Source: Pseudomonadota bacterium
GTDB taxonomy: Bacteria > Pseudomonadota > Alphaproteobacteria > Rhodobacterales > Rhodobacteraceae
Length of the DNA stretch: 64,000 bases
Assembly (NCBI GenBank): GCA_020161655.1
Contig: JAIUPC010000014.1
Location: 121,845 to 185,844 of the forward strand
Direction: 5' to 3'
Shown here: positions 15,778-25,212 of the stretch, one piece after another
How positions within the stretch are numbered: the first letter of the stretch is position 1
Layout: every line of letters begins with the position of its first letter
Program-made: the position numbers and the translations under genes
The notes under the pieces: model-generated
What the model saw: the letters and a program-made list of their open reading frames with translations, nothing else
Told to the model about the DNA's origin: nothing
Database searches by the model: none

Positions 15778-18666
15778 ATGAAGCCAGCATTCGCCCTTGA
15801 TCTTGATAACGATTCCGTGACGCTGCTGCAGCGGTCGGATCAGGGCTGGCTGCGCGTCGGCAATGTCGAATTCGCCGATGCCAAACTCGACAGCGCGCTG
15901 GCGCGGCTCAAGGGCCGGGCCGAGGCGCTGGCGCCGGAGGGCTTCACCTCGAAGCTGATCCTGCCGCCATCGCAGGTTCTTTATACCGAAGTCGACGCCC
16001 CCGGCCCCGACCGCACCGCCCGGCGCGCGACGATTGCCGAGGCGCTGAAAGGCCGCACGCCCTATGAGGTGACGGAGCTTGTCTTCGACTTCTCGCGCAG
16101 CGGTGACCGTGCCAAGGTGGCGGTCGTGGCGCGGGTGACGCTCGACGAGGCAGAAGGCTTTGCCGAGACCCACGGCTTCAACCCGGTCTGCATCGTCGCC
16201 GTGCCGAAGGACGGCACCTTTGGCGGCGAGCCGTTCTTCGGGCTGACGGCGCGGGCGGGCGAACATGTGCCGGAAGGATCGCATCTTGACCGCGATCAGG
16301 AGCCGGTCCGGGTTACGGGCGACGTTCCGGCGCTGCCGGAGGCGGTCGCCGAACCGGAGCCGGTTGTCGAGCCGGAGCCGGTTGTCGTGGCCGAGGCTGT
16401 CGTCGCGGCGGAACCGGCTGTCGAAACCGAGCTGGTGCCTGAGCCGGAAGCGGCTTTCGAATCGGAAGCGGCTGTCGAAGCGTTGGATGAAGAACTGGCC
16501 GCACCGGAACTGGAAGCAGTCGAGGCCACGGCGGACCAGCCTCACGAGGAGGTCGCACCTGACGCCCCCGAAGCTGCGGAGGAGCCGGTCGCCGTCGCCT
16601 CTGTGCTGGAGGCCGTCGCCGGGCGGATGCAGGCCGCCGAGCAAGCGGCTGCCCCCCCGGCACCCGAAGCGCCCGAGCCCGAAGACGAAGCCCCCTTCAT
16701 TGCCATCGACGATGCCGAAGAGGCCGAACCGATCACGGTCATTGGCGAGAGCATGCCGGAATCCTCGTCGGAGACGGCGCTGGCGGCGTTCCAGACCCGC
16801 CGCGCCAGCACGCGACCGGAAGACGAGGACGACCTTCTCGCCGCCGAGAACCGCCTGCACCTGACGACCGCCGATCCGGTCCCCGACTTCGGCACGGCTC
16901 CGGTGATCGAGGGCGTGGCAGCGATCACTGCGCCGGAGCTTGATGTGCCGCCGCTTCAGGCGGACGGGGATGAGGGAGAGGACGGCGCCACGCTTAAACG
17001 CCGCGCGGGCCCACTCGGCCGGCCGATCCTGAAAAGCATTCCCGATGCGGTGCATGGCACCATCGCGCAGCAGAAGATACGTCACGCCGTGACCGCGCCG
17101 CCGATTGCGGCAGCGACGATTGCCGCACAGACGGGGCCAGCCCCGGTGCGCCCGCGCAAGGCTGCAGTGGCACGCCAGACCGCCGCGACCGGGGGCCGGA
17201 GCAGCGGGCGCGTCCTTCTGGCGCTGACCGGAATTCTCCTTGCCGCCATGGTGACGCTCGGGCTGGCCTCGGCCTGGTTCTCGGGAAGCGATGAACCGAC
17301 CGGGGTCGTTGCGCCCTCCGATACTGCGCCCACCGCGCCGGCTGCGGAGAATGCGGCCACGGTCGACGAGGCGGTTCCGCCCTCTGACAGCGCCGAAGCC
17401 GAGCCCCTGCCCGAGGCTGCGCCCGACGCCGTCGACGCAGCCCCCGAACCGGATGTGAGTCCCACCGATGCCGCGGTGGCCGATGCCCTGACCGAGACGC
17501 CTGCAGAACCGGTCGTCGCCCCGCCCGCCGAGGTTGCCGACACGCCGCCGGCAGCCTCGCCCCTGCCCGAAGCCGATGCCTCCGGCGCGCCGGCGATTGC
17601 GCAGTCCCCCGCCACGCCCGATGGCGCCGACGGGCCGGACACGCTGCCAGATGCGCGGACGGCGGCCTCAGACGCGCCGCCCGCTCCACAGCCGGTGCCG
17701 CCGCCCTTCGGCACGGTGATGCAGTTCGACAGCGCCGGGATGATCGTGCCGACTGCGGAAGGCGTCATTACGCCGGACGGCTTCACGCTCTTTTCCGGGC
17801 GCCCGCCGATGGTGCCGCCCGCCCGGCCCGTAAGCGCGGCACCCGCCGCCCTGCCCGCCGCAGCCCCGGCAACGACCGATCCCGCCGCAGTGCCCGCGCC
17901 GGCCGATCCTGCCACCGCCGGCCCCGGCGACGGCGCGGCCCTTGCCCCGGCGGCTGATCCCCTGCCGCCCGCAGATCCCGCGCTCGCCGGTTCGAAACCC
18001 CGCGCCCGGCCCGCAAGCATCGCCGCCGCCGCGACCGCCGCACAGCAGAAGGCCGATGCGCTCGCCGAAGCCGCCGCCGCTGCCGCGAAGGCCGAGGCGG
18101 AGCGCATGGCTTCTGCCACGCCGCAGGCCGTCTCCTCCTCCCGTCGCCCGGCCAACCGGCCGAGCGGCCTTGTTGTCCCCACGGCGGTCCAGCCCAATGC
18201 GGTGGACGCCGCCGTTGCCGCAGCCGTCGCCGCTGCCGTCGCCGAACCTCTGGCCGCTGCCCCGGCCCCCGTCGCGGCACCCGCGCCCCAGCCGCAGCCG
18301 GAAGTCGTGGCCACCGCCGCACCCAAACCCGCGCCTGAGCCGGAGCCGGAACCGGCAGGGACCAGCTTCAGCGACGAGGTCAGCGAGCCCGAGGTGCAGG
18401 GCACGCCGAACATGCCGACGACGCGCACGGTGGCCAAGCAGGCGACGATCAAGAATGCGATCAACCTCAGCGAAGTCAGCCTGATCGGCGTCTACGGGTC
18501 TTCCTCGAACCGCCGCGCGCTGGTCCGCATGCCGTCAGGGCGCTTCGTCAAGGTCAAGGTCGGCGACCGGCTGGACGGCGGCACCATCGCCGCCATCGGC
18601 GACAGCGAAGTCAGCTACGTCAAGAAGGGCCGGACCATCGTCCTGAAGATGGCCAAGAGCGGCTGA
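15778..18666 (+). CDS. Large Ala/Pro/Glu-rich membrane protein resembling a GspL/PilM-GspC/PilP fusion
   Basis: A 962-residue bitopic protein. Residues 1-150 (AFALDLDNDSVTLLQ ... TIAEALKGRTPYEVTELVFD) look like the actin-like cytoplasmic domain of GspL/PilM. A long acidic Pro/Ala/Glu-rich linker follows, then one membrane segment near residues 477-500 (LLALTGILLAAMVTLGLASA), a second low-complexity periplasmic linker, and a C-terminal beta domain (VSLIGVYGSSSNRRALVRM ... VKVGDRLDGG) like GspC homology region or PilP. Such proteins have been mislabelled as translation initiation factor because of the linkers. No other secretion or pilus gene is adjacent. A TTG nine bases upstream is an alternative start. 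Confidence 0.6.
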   Translation: MKPAFALDLDNDSVTLLQRSDQGWLRVGNVEFADAKLDSALARLKGRAEALAPEGFTSKLILPPSQVLYTEVDAPGPDRTARRATIAEALKGRTPYEVTELVFDFSRSGDRAKVAVVARVTLDEAEGFAETHGFNPVCIVAVPKDGTFGGEPFFGLTARAGEHVPEGSHLDRDQEPVRVTGDVPALPEAVAEPEPVVEPEPVVVAEAVVAAEPAVETELVPEPEAAFESEAAVEALDEELAAPELEAVEATADQPHEEVAPDAPEAAEEPVAVASVLEAVAGRMQAAEQAAAPPAPEAPEPEDEAPFIAIDDAEEAEPITVIGESMPESSSETALAAFQTRRASTRPEDEDDLLAAENRLHLTTADPVPDFGTAPVIEGVAAITAPELDVPPLQADGDEGEDGATLKRRAGPLGRPILKSIPDAVHGTIAQQKIRHAVTAPPIAAATIAAQTGPAPVRPRKAAVARQTAATGGRSSGRVLLALTGILLAAMVTLGLASAWFSGSDEPTGVVAPSDTAPTAPAAENAATVDEAVPPSDSAEAEPLPEAAPDAVDAAPEPDVSPTDAAVADALTETPAEPVVAPPAEVADTPPAASPLPEADASGAPAIAQSPATPDGADGPDTLPDARTAASDAPPAPQPVPPPFGTVMQFDSAGMIVPTAEGVITPDGFTLFSGRPPMVPPARPVSAAPAALPAAAPATTDPAAVPAPADPATAGPGDGAALAPAADPLPPADPALAGSKPRARPASIAAAATAAQQKADALAEAAAAAAKAEAERMASATPQAVSSSRRPANRPSGLVVPTAVQPNAVDAAVAAAVAAAVAEPLAAAPAPVAAPAPQPQPEVVATAAPKPAPEPEPEPAGTSFSDEVSEPEVQGTPNMPTTRTVAKQATIKNAINLSEVSLIGVYGSSSNRRALVRMPSGRFVKVKVGDRLDGGTIAAIGDSEVSYVKKGRTIVLKMAKSG

Positions 18667-18872
18667 AACAGGCATCGCGCCACCCTTGCGCTGCTTTCTG
18701 CCGCAGGCCCGCGCCTCCCCTCGAATGTTGCGCGCCTGAAACAGGAAGTTGATGTGATCTTGCCAGTGGCGCACACTAGGCTCACGACCGGACCACCCGG
18801 CTGCCCTGCCAGCACGGGACGTTTGAAAGAACTGGTTCTTACCCGAAACGGCTCGTTTGAAAATCTGGTGCA

Positions 18873-20744
18873 ATGGAAAGTTTTCTGTTTCAGGCTTCGC
18901 TCTATCTGATCGCCATGGTGGTGGCCGTGCCGGTCGCCTCGCGGCTCGGCCTCGGGTCGGTGCTGGGATATCTGGTTGCCGGAATTGTCATCGGCCCGGT
19001 CCTCGGCCTTGCCGGGTCCGAGATGCAGGATCTCCAGCATTTCGCCGAATTCGGCGTGGTGATGATGCTGTTCCTGATCGGGCTCGAGCTTGAGCCGAAG
19101 GCGCTCTGGAACATGCGCGACAAGCTCATCGGCATGGGCGGGTTGCAGATCGTGCTGACCATGATCGTCGTCACTTTCTGTGCCCTCGCCTTCGGCGAAA
19201 GCTGGCGCGTGGCGGTGACGCTCGGCATGATCCTGTCGCTGTCCTCGACTGCGATCGTGCTGCAGACATTGAACGAAAAGCGCCTGATGCAGACGGCGGG
19301 CGGGCGGAACATCTTCTCGGTCCTCTTGATGCAGGACATTGCCGTCATCCCGTTCCTTGCCTTCCTGCCGCTTCTGGCTCTCCCCGGCGCGCGCGCCATC
19401 GCCGAAGCCGAATCGCACGGCGAGGCCCCCATTGCCGCGACCATCATCGAAAGCCTGCCCGGCTGGGGCGTGACGCTGGTGACGCTTGGTGCAGTGATCG
19501 CCACGGTGCTGGCGGGCCACTACCTGGTCAAGCCGCTTTACGCCTATGTCCACCGTGCGCGCCTGCGCGAGATCAACACGGCGCTGGCGCTGATGATCGT
19601 CGTCACCATCGCCTCCTTGATGCTGACCGTGGGCCTGTCGCCGGCGCTTGGCACCTTCCTTGCGGGCGTCGTGCTGGCGAACTCCGAGTTCCGGCACGAG
19701 CTGGAAAGCGACATCGCACCCTTCAAGGGGCTGCTGCTTGGCCTCTTCTTCATCACCGTCGGCGCCGGGATCGATGTCGAGACCTTCCTGTCCCGGCCCT
19801 TCACCCTTCTCGGCCTGACCCTGACCCTGATGATCGCCAAGGGGGCGGTGCTTTACGTCCTCGGCTGGCTCTTCAAGCTCAGGGGCCGGGATCAGTGGCT
19901 CTTCACGCTCGGCCTCGCACAGGCGGGCGAATTCGGCTTTGTCCTGACCTCCTTCGCCAGCTCGCAGCGCATTCTCCCCGCCTCTCTGGCGCAGAGCGTC
20001 CTTCTGATGATCGCCCTGTCGATGTTCCTGACGCCGCTCTTCTTCATGCTGCAGGACTACATCGCCAGGCACCTGAAGGATGATGACGAGCGGACGCCGG
20101 AGGATGAGATCGACGAACAGCAGCCGATCATCATCGCCGGCGTCGGCCGGTTCGGCCAGGTCGTCAATCGCATGGTCACGATGTCGGGCTTCCAGACCAC
20201 GGTTATCGATCATGACCTGAAGGTGATCCAGGTCATGCGGCAGTTCGGCTTCAAGGGCTATGTCGGCGATCCGACCCGGCCGGAGCTTCTGGCGGCGGCG
20301 GGCCTCGACAAGGCTCAGGTTCTGGTCGTCTGCCTTGATGACCGCAAGGCCTCGAACCAGCTTGTCGCCTATGCAAGGCGCCAGCGCGAGGATCTGCATA
20401 TCATCGCCCGCGCCCGCGACCGCGAGCATGTGTTCGAACTTTACCGCGCCGGCGCCAATGACATCATCCGGGAATACTTCGATTCAAGCGTGAGAGCCGC
20501 GCGCTATGTACTTGAGAATGTTGGATGTTCAGAATACGAGGCGGCTGAGTTGCAAAAGACCTTCTATCAGCTGGATCGGGCCGCGGTGCTTGAGCTGGCC
20601 GAGGTCTGGAAGGCCGGCGTGCCCTTCGACAAGAACGAGGAATATGTCGCCCGCGCCAAGGAACTGAACCGCGAGCTTGAGGCGGCGCTACTGGAGCGCT
20701 TCTCGCACGTGCGGAACCAGAACCGGCAGGAAGCGGCGGAATAG
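18873..20744 (+). CDS. CPA2-family monovalent cation:proton antiporter (KefB/KefC-like)
   Basis: A 623-residue inner-membrane antiporter. About twelve membrane segments (residues 1-390) include the CPA2 hallmarks FGVVMMLFLIGLELEP and LSPALGTFLAGVVLANSEF. A cytoplasmic TrkA-N/RCK domain follows with the nucleotide loop GVGRFGQVVNRM and a C-terminal helical tail. It would exchange K+ (or Na+) for H+ and be gated by nucleotide or glutathione adducts; the ion is inferred from family. The start is ATG 18873, 206 bases after the preceding gene. Confidence 0.9.
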   Translation: MESFLFQASLYLIAMVVAVPVASRLGLGSVLGYLVAGIVIGPVLGLAGSEMQDLQHFAEFGVVMMLFLIGLELEPKALWNMRDKLIGMGGLQIVLTMIVVTFCALAFGESWRVAVTLGMILSLSSTAIVLQTLNEKRLMQTAGGRNIFSVLLMQDIAVIPFLAFLPLLALPGARAIAEAESHGEAPIAATIIESLPGWGVTLVTLGAVIATVLAGHYLVKPLYAYVHRARLREINTALALMIVVTIASLMLTVGLSPALGTFLAGVVLANSEFRHELESDIAPFKGLLLGLFFITVGAGIDVETFLSRPFTLLGLTLTLMIAKGAVLYVLGWLFKLRGRDQWLFTLGLAQAGEFGFVLTSFASSQRILPASLAQSVLLMIALSMFLTPLFFMLQDYIARHLKDDDERTPEDEIDEQQPIIIAGVGRFGQVVNRMVTMSGFQTTVIDHDLKVIQVMRQFGFKGYVGDPTRPELLAAAGLDKAQVLVVCLDDRKASNQLVAYARRQREDLHIIARARDREHVFELYRAGANDIIREYFDSSVRAARYVLENVGCSEYEAAELQKTFYQLDRAAVLELAEVWKAGVPFDKNEEYVARAKELNRELEAALLERFSHVRNQNRQEAAE

Positions 20745-20761
20745 GCCCAGCCAAACGCAAA

Positions 20762-20784
20762 GCGGCCCCCGTGAAGGGGGCCGC
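20762..20784 (-). terminator. Terminator of carD
   Basis: GCGGCCCCC and GGGGGCCGC form a perfect nine-base-pair stem. Read on the minus strand the hairpin is followed by TTTGCGTTT, so it fits carD, whose stop is 24 bases before it. It may also slow transcription from the convergent antiporter gene. Confidence 0.7.
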
Positions 20785-20807
20785 AAAGCTGCGTCAGTAC
20801 TCGCTGG

Positions 20808-21317
20808 TCAGGCAGCGCGCGACAAAAGGACGTCGTCCACCTTCTTCTGCGCGCCGGCCTCATCGACGCCCGAGACGGCGGCGACTTCACGGGTCAGACG
20901 CTCGAGCGCCGCTTCGTAAAGCTGACGCTCGGAATAGGACTGTTCGCGCTGGTCGTCGGAGCGGTGCAGGTCGCGCACCACTTCGGCAATGGCCATCAGG
21001 TCGCCGGAATTGATCTTCTGTTCGTATTCCTGGGCGCGGCGCGACCACATCGCGCGCTTGACCTTGGCCTTGCCCTTCAGGGTCTCAAGCGCCTTGGTCA
21101 CGAGATCGGGCGACGACAGTTGCCGCATGCCGATGTCGTTGGCCTTGTGCGTCGGAACCCGGAGCGTCATCTTGTCCTTCTCGAACGAGATGACGAAGAG
21201 TTCGAGCTTGATGCCCGCAATTTCCTGCTCTTCGACCGCCATGATCCGACCGACGCCATGCGCCGGATAAACGACGAAGTCGTTCGGACGGAAATCGGTC
21301 TTCTTGGTCTTGCTCAT
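20808..21317 (-). CDS. carD: CarD family transcriptional regulator
   Basis: A 169-residue RNA polymerase-binding regulator. The N-terminal CarD/RID Tudor-like domain starts FRPNDFVVYPAHGVGRIMAV, and the helical C-terminal domain contains MWSRRAQEYEQKINSGD, typical of CarD DNA-minor-groove contact. In Rhodobacter-type alphaproteobacteria CarD activates many promoters, including ribosomal ones, by stabilising open complexes. It is a single gene with its own terminator. Confidence 0.95.
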   Translation of the reverse strand: MSKTKKTDFRPNDFVVYPAHGVGRIMAVEEQEIAGIKLELFVISFEKDKMTLRVPTHKANDIGMRQLSSPDLVTKALETLKGKAKVKRAMWSRRAQEYEQKINSGDLMAIAEVVRDLHRSDDQREQSYSERQLYEAALERLTREVAAVSGVDEAGAQKKVDDVLLSRAA

Positions 21318-21635
21318 AGGCGCTCATCCTCGCACATGACCCTGCGTACCGGGCGAAAAAAAGGGCCGGCGATCGAAAGATCGCTGGTCCGTGCATTTGT
21401 CTTTTCCGTCAAGCAACCCCCGCCGCAGTTGAGTGGAACTGCGGGTTTACACAGGTATCCCTATCCAGTCATGCAGGGAATATAACAGCTTTCGCGCATG
21501 TTTGAAAGTACCGCGGCAAGGCGCCGCAGGAATGGCCATGCGAATCCGGGACTTGCCGCTGGGGCAAGGCGGATGCTGCGGGGTGATTCGCCCCTCGCCT
21601 GACGCGGCAAATGCGAATCAGCGCGGCGATTCGCC
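21318..21635. other. Intergenic region carD-fdxA
   Basis: These 318 bases presumably hold the carD promoter near 21320-21400. A perfect eight-base-pair hairpin CCGCAGTT/AACTGCGG lies at 21423-21444. No gene is supported. Confidence 0.5.
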
Positions 21636-21974
21636 TCAGTCGCCGGTGCCCGGCGTTTCGGAGAAATACTTCTCGCGCTTGCCGGTCTCGCCGTCGCGTT
21701 CCTCGGCCTCGGGCAAGGGGTCCTTGCGCTGGGTGATGACCGGCCAGGCCTCTGAATACTTGCGGTTGAACTCCACCCATTCCTCAAGGTTCGGCTCGGT
21801 ATCCGGGCGGATCGCGTCGGCGGGGCATTCCGGTTCGCAGACGCCGCAGTCGATGCATTCGTCGGGGTGGATGACCAGCATGTTCTCGCCTTCGTAGAAG
21901 CAGTCCACGGGGCAGACTTCGACGCAGTCGGTGTATTTGCAGGCGATGCAGTTGTCGGTAACGACATAGGTCAT
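21636..21974 (-). CDS. fdxA: 7Fe ferredoxin FdxA
   Basis: A 112-residue low-potential ferredoxin with a [3Fe-4S] plus [4Fe-4S] cluster pattern: [18 protein letters not shown] and [16 protein letters not shown]. The C-terminal extension of about 50 residues is usual in FdxA. It acts as a cytoplasmic electron carrier. It follows the S4-domain gene on the same strand after about 115 bases, an order common in Rhodobacterales. Confidence 0.95.
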   Translation of the reverse strand: MTYVVTDNCIACKYTDCVEVCPVDCFYEGENMLVIHPDECIDCGVCEPECPADAIRPDTEPNLEEWVEFNRKYSEAWPVITQRKDPLPEAEERDGETGKREKYFSETPGTGD

Positions 21975-22088
21975 GGCAGGCGTCCGGCGTAAGCGCTTTG
22001 TCTGCTACCTATCGTCAAGCCCCGGATCAATCAAGACGGCGGTGCCGGGAAAGTCCCCCGGTGCGCAGGGGCGGTCGTGCTTGGAAAG

Positions 22089-22397
22089 CTATTCCGCTCC
22101 GCCCGGCTGGGGTGGATCGGCGTTCTTCGCCCCGCCGTCGAGATCGGCGTAGAGCGTCCGCGCTTCTTCCGCCGGCCCGCGCCTTGTGCCGGGGGCGAGG
22201 ACGCGGACCACGCGGATGTGGTCGGCTTGCGGAAAGGTCAGGACATCGCCGGGGCGCACATCATGGCCGGGCTTGGCCATCTTGACCCCGTTGAGGCGCA
22301 GGTGACCGGAGGAGACCACGCTGGCGGCGAGGCTGCGGGTCTTGAAGAACCGCGCCTGCCAGAGCCATTTGTCGATGCGTATGCGGTCCTCGGTCAA
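22089..22397 (-). CDS. S4 domain RNA-binding protein
   Basis: A 102-residue protein that is essentially one S4 domain: RIDKWLWQARFFKTRSLAA, then LNGVKMAKPGHDVRPGD. This is the Hsp15/HslR-like group, which binds rRNA or stalled 50S subunits. It starts seven bases after the stop of the SUV3-like helicase, so the two form an operon of RNA-handling proteins. Confidence 0.88.
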   Translation of the reverse strand: MTEDRIRIDKWLWQARFFKTRSLAASVVSSGHLRLNGVKMAKPGHDVRPGDVLTFPQADHIRVVRVLAPGTRRGPAEEARTLYADLDGGAKNADPPQPGGAE

Positions 22398-22404
22398 GCG
22401 GACC

Positions 22405-25203
22405 TCAGATCTTGTCGCGAAGGCCCATCAGCGCTGCGGCGAAGGGGTTGTCGGGGTCGATCCGGTCCTGCTTCGGCGGGCGCGATTCAAAGCTGCGCTT
22501 GCCGCGGTCGCCCTGATCGTCACGCTTGCCTTTTCCGCCGCCATGCTTGCCGAAAGGCTTGCCGTCGCGCGGCCGGTCGCCGCGTTCGCCGCGCGGCTTG
22601 CCCTCGCGCTTTTCGCCGCCCTCGCGGGGGGCTTCGCCTTCGCGCGGGGCGCGGTCGGGGCGGCGGCCACGCTCGGGCCGTTCGCCACGCGGAGCGCGCG
22701 GTTTCGGCGCCCAGGTGAAGGTGTAGAACACCTCGGTTTCCGTGACCGTCTGGATCGCGGCCTCTTCTTCGGTGATCGGGTTGACGACCCCGCCTTCGAC
22801 GACAGGCTGCGCCACCACCTCGGCCCGCACCTTCTCGCGCTCAGCCCGCTCGCCCTTGTAGCCAAGCCCGGCCATCAGGTCGGCGAACTGCTCAAGCGTC
22901 ATGCCGGTGATCGACAGCATGTCGGGCGTCGCCTCGAACCCGGCCTTGCTGTCCTGGGTGCGAAGGATGTCGGCCAGCCGTTCCAGCATGTCGATGCGGA
23001 TCGCGCGGGTTCCCGCCGGGTGGTAGCCCGACAGCGTGTAATAGCCCTTCGGCACGCCCTCGATATTCGGCACGGTCACCAGACCGGGCGGCGGGCTTTC
23101 GGGAAACTCGTCAAGCCCCTCGTTCAGCGACCAGAGCACCAGCCTGAGGCGCGTCGGCGCCGGCTTCAGGAGAAGCGGCTGGAAGATCGTGTACTGGCCG
23201 AAGCGCACGCCGTGCTTGCGAAGCGCGCCGCGCATGTCCTGGTCGAGCGATTTGACATCATTCGCCACGTTTTCGCGCGGGAGAACGCCCAGCGATTCCA
23301 CCAGACGGAAGGCAAAGCCACGGGCAAGCCCGGCCAGCGCCTCGTCGCGCTGCAGGTTCAGGAGCGGCTCGAAGAGCGTCGCCACCTTGCGGTCGATGAA
23401 ATGCTGGAGCCTGCGGCGCACCTTCTCGGCCACGTCGAAACCAGCCTCTTCGTCAACGAAGGCCTCGACCTGCGGCTTCATCGCGTCGGCGCCCTTGACG
23501 AGCTTGCCGACGGCATTGCTGCCCCACATCAGCCCGCCCTGTTCGGTGAAGTCGAACTCGGTATCGGGGGCGTTGTAGAAGCGGTCCGCCCTGAGATGGA
23601 ATTCGGGCTTCAGCGCCTCATAGGCGGCCTGCTTCAGCGTCCTTGCCTCGTCCGGCGATGCCGATCCGTCCTGCCGGAAGCGGAACCCTTCGAGACGGCC
23701 GACGAATTCGCCCTCGACCATCACCTCGCCCTTGTCGTTCACCGCGGCCACGAGGCCCTCCTTCTGCTTGAGCCGGCGGAGAAGCACGCTTGTCCGCCGG
23801 TCCACAAATCGCTGAGTCAACGCACCGTGGAGCGCGTCCGACAGTCGGTCTTCTACCGCGCGCGTCTCGCCGCGCCAATGACTTTCATCGGCAACCCATC
23901 CCGAACGCTGCGCGACATATGTCCACGTCCTGATGAAGGCCAGCCGCTTCGACAGGCTGTCGATGTCGCCATCGGTCTTGTCGATGCGGCGGATCTGGGT
24001 CTGGAGCCAGTCATCCGGCACATGGCCGGGGTCCTGGAGGAAGCCGAAGATGCGCTGCAGAAGGGTTGCATGTTCCTGCGAGGAGATGCCCTGAAAGTCG
24101 GGAATGCGGCAGACATCCCAGAGAAGGCGAATGTCCTTCGGGTGCCGCACCCGGTCGCGGATCTCGGGCGATTCCGCCAGCATCTTCAGCCCGCGAAGAT
24201 CGTCCGCCTCGCGCCCCCGGGTCAGCCATTCGCTTTTCGGCGACACCTCGAGCGAAGCGATCAGCCGGTCGACCGTGCCGAATTCGAGATCGCCGGAGCG
24301 CCAGTGCAGCCGCTCGATCGGCTTGAAGCGGTGGTTCTCGATCGCCTCCACCACCTCGTCGGCAAGGGGGGATGCCTCGCCGGTGACGCCGAAGGTGCCG
24401 GGCGCCATGTGCCGCCCTGCCCGCCCGGCGATCTGCGCCAGTTCATGCGGGAACAAGGCCCGCATCCGCCAGCCGTCGTATTTGGCGGTGGCCGAAAAGG
24501 CGACATGGCCGATATCGAGGTTGAGGCCCATGCCGATGGCGTCGGTGGCGACGAGGTAATCCACATCGCCGTTCTGGTACATCGCCACCTGCGCGTTGCG
24601 CGTCCTTGGCGAAAGCCCGCCCATGACGACCGCCGCCCCGCCCTTCTGCCGGCGCATGAGTTCGGCGATGGCATAGACGTTCTCGACCGAGAACCCGACG
24701 ATGGCAGACCGCGCCGGCATCCGGCTCAGTTTCTTCGACCCGGCATAGGCCAGCGTCGAAAACCGCTCGCGGCGCAGGAACTGCACCTTCGGCACCAGCG
24801 CCGCGATGGCGCCGCGCATGGTGTCGGAGCCGAGGAAGAGCGTCTCAAGAAGCCCGCGCGCGTTCAAGAGCCGGTCGGTGAAGACATGGCCGCGCTCGGG
24901 GTCGGCGCAAAGCTGGACCTCGTCCACCGCTAGGAAATCTGCGCCGATATCGGTCGGCATCGCCTCGACCGTGCAGATCCAGTATTGCGCGCGTTCGCCG
25001 ACGATCCGCTCCTCGCCCGTCACCAGTGCCGCGACGGAGGGCCCGCGCGCCGCGACGACGCGGTCATAGACCTCCCGCGCGAGAAGCCTGAGAGGCAGGC
25101 CGATCACCCCGGTCCGGTGCGCCAGCATCCGTTCGATGGCATAATGGGTCTTGCCGGTATTCGTCGGCCCGAGGACCGCGGTGATCCTCGACTCCGCTGC
25201 CAT
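22405..25203 (-). CDS. SUV3-like DEAD/DEAH-box RNA helicase
   Basis: A 932-residue superfamily 2 helicase similar to mitochondrial SUV3 of the RNA degradosome. Walker A is GPTNTGKT near the N-terminus, the Walker B variant is DEVQ, and the helicase C domain contains ATDAIGMGLNLDIGHVAFSA and QIAGRAGR. A long middle and C-terminal region ends in a basic, disordered Arg/Gly tail (about residues 840-915) and a final DNPFAAALMGLRDKI motif. It probably unwinds RNA for decay. It lies between a TPR gene (9-base gap) and the S4 gene (7-base gap). Confidence 0.93.
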   Translation of the reverse strand: MAAESRITAVLGPTNTGKTHYAIERMLAHRTGVIGLPLRLLAREVYDRVVAARGPSVAALVTGEERIVGERAQYWICTVEAMPTDIGADFLAVDEVQLCADPERGHVFTDRLLNARGLLETLFLGSDTMRGAIAALVPKVQFLRRERFSTLAYAGSKKLSRMPARSAIVGFSVENVYAIAELMRRQKGGAAVVMGGLSPRTRNAQVAMYQNGDVDYLVATDAIGMGLNLDIGHVAFSATAKYDGWRMRALFPHELAQIAGRAGRHMAPGTFGVTGEASPLADEVVEAIENHRFKPIERLHWRSGDLEFGTVDRLIASLEVSPKSEWLTRGREADDLRGLKMLAESPEIRDRVRHPKDIRLLWDVCRIPDFQGISSQEHATLLQRIFGFLQDPGHVPDDWLQTQIRRIDKTDGDIDSLSKRLAFIRTWTYVAQRSGWVADESHWRGETRAVEDRLSDALHGALTQRFVDRRTSVLLRRLKQKEGLVAAVNDKGEVMVEGEFVGRLEGFRFRQDGSASPDEARTLKQAAYEALKPEFHLRADRFYNAPDTEFDFTEQGGLMWGSNAVGKLVKGADAMKPQVEAFVDEEAGFDVAEKVRRRLQHFIDRKVATLFEPLLNLQRDEALAGLARGFAFRLVESLGVLPRENVANDVKSLDQDMRGALRKHGVRFGQYTIFQPLLLKPAPTRLRLVLWSLNEGLDEFPESPPPGLVTVPNIEGVPKGYYTLSGYHPAGTRAIRIDMLERLADILRTQDSKAGFEATPDMLSITGMTLEQFADLMAGLGYKGERAEREKVRAEVVAQPVVEGGVVNPITEEEAAIQTVTETEVFYTFTWAPKPRAPRGERPERGRRPDRAPREGEAPREGGEKREGKPRGERGDRPRDGKPFGKHGGGKGKRDDQGDRGKRSFESRPPKQDRIDPDNPFAAALMGLRDKI

Positions 25204-25212
25204 GGCGCTCTC

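Noticed and set aside
18615-20429. A 604-codon minus-strand frame opposite the cation antiporter.
   Set aside because: Composition (His, Asp, Arg rich) is typical of antisense to membrane-protein codons, with no motif. The plus strand is a clear CPA2 transporter.
22342-24933. An 863-codon plus-strand open frame opposite the SUV3-like helicase.
   Set aside because: High-GC antisense artefact; the minus strand has intact helicase motifs and operon spacing.
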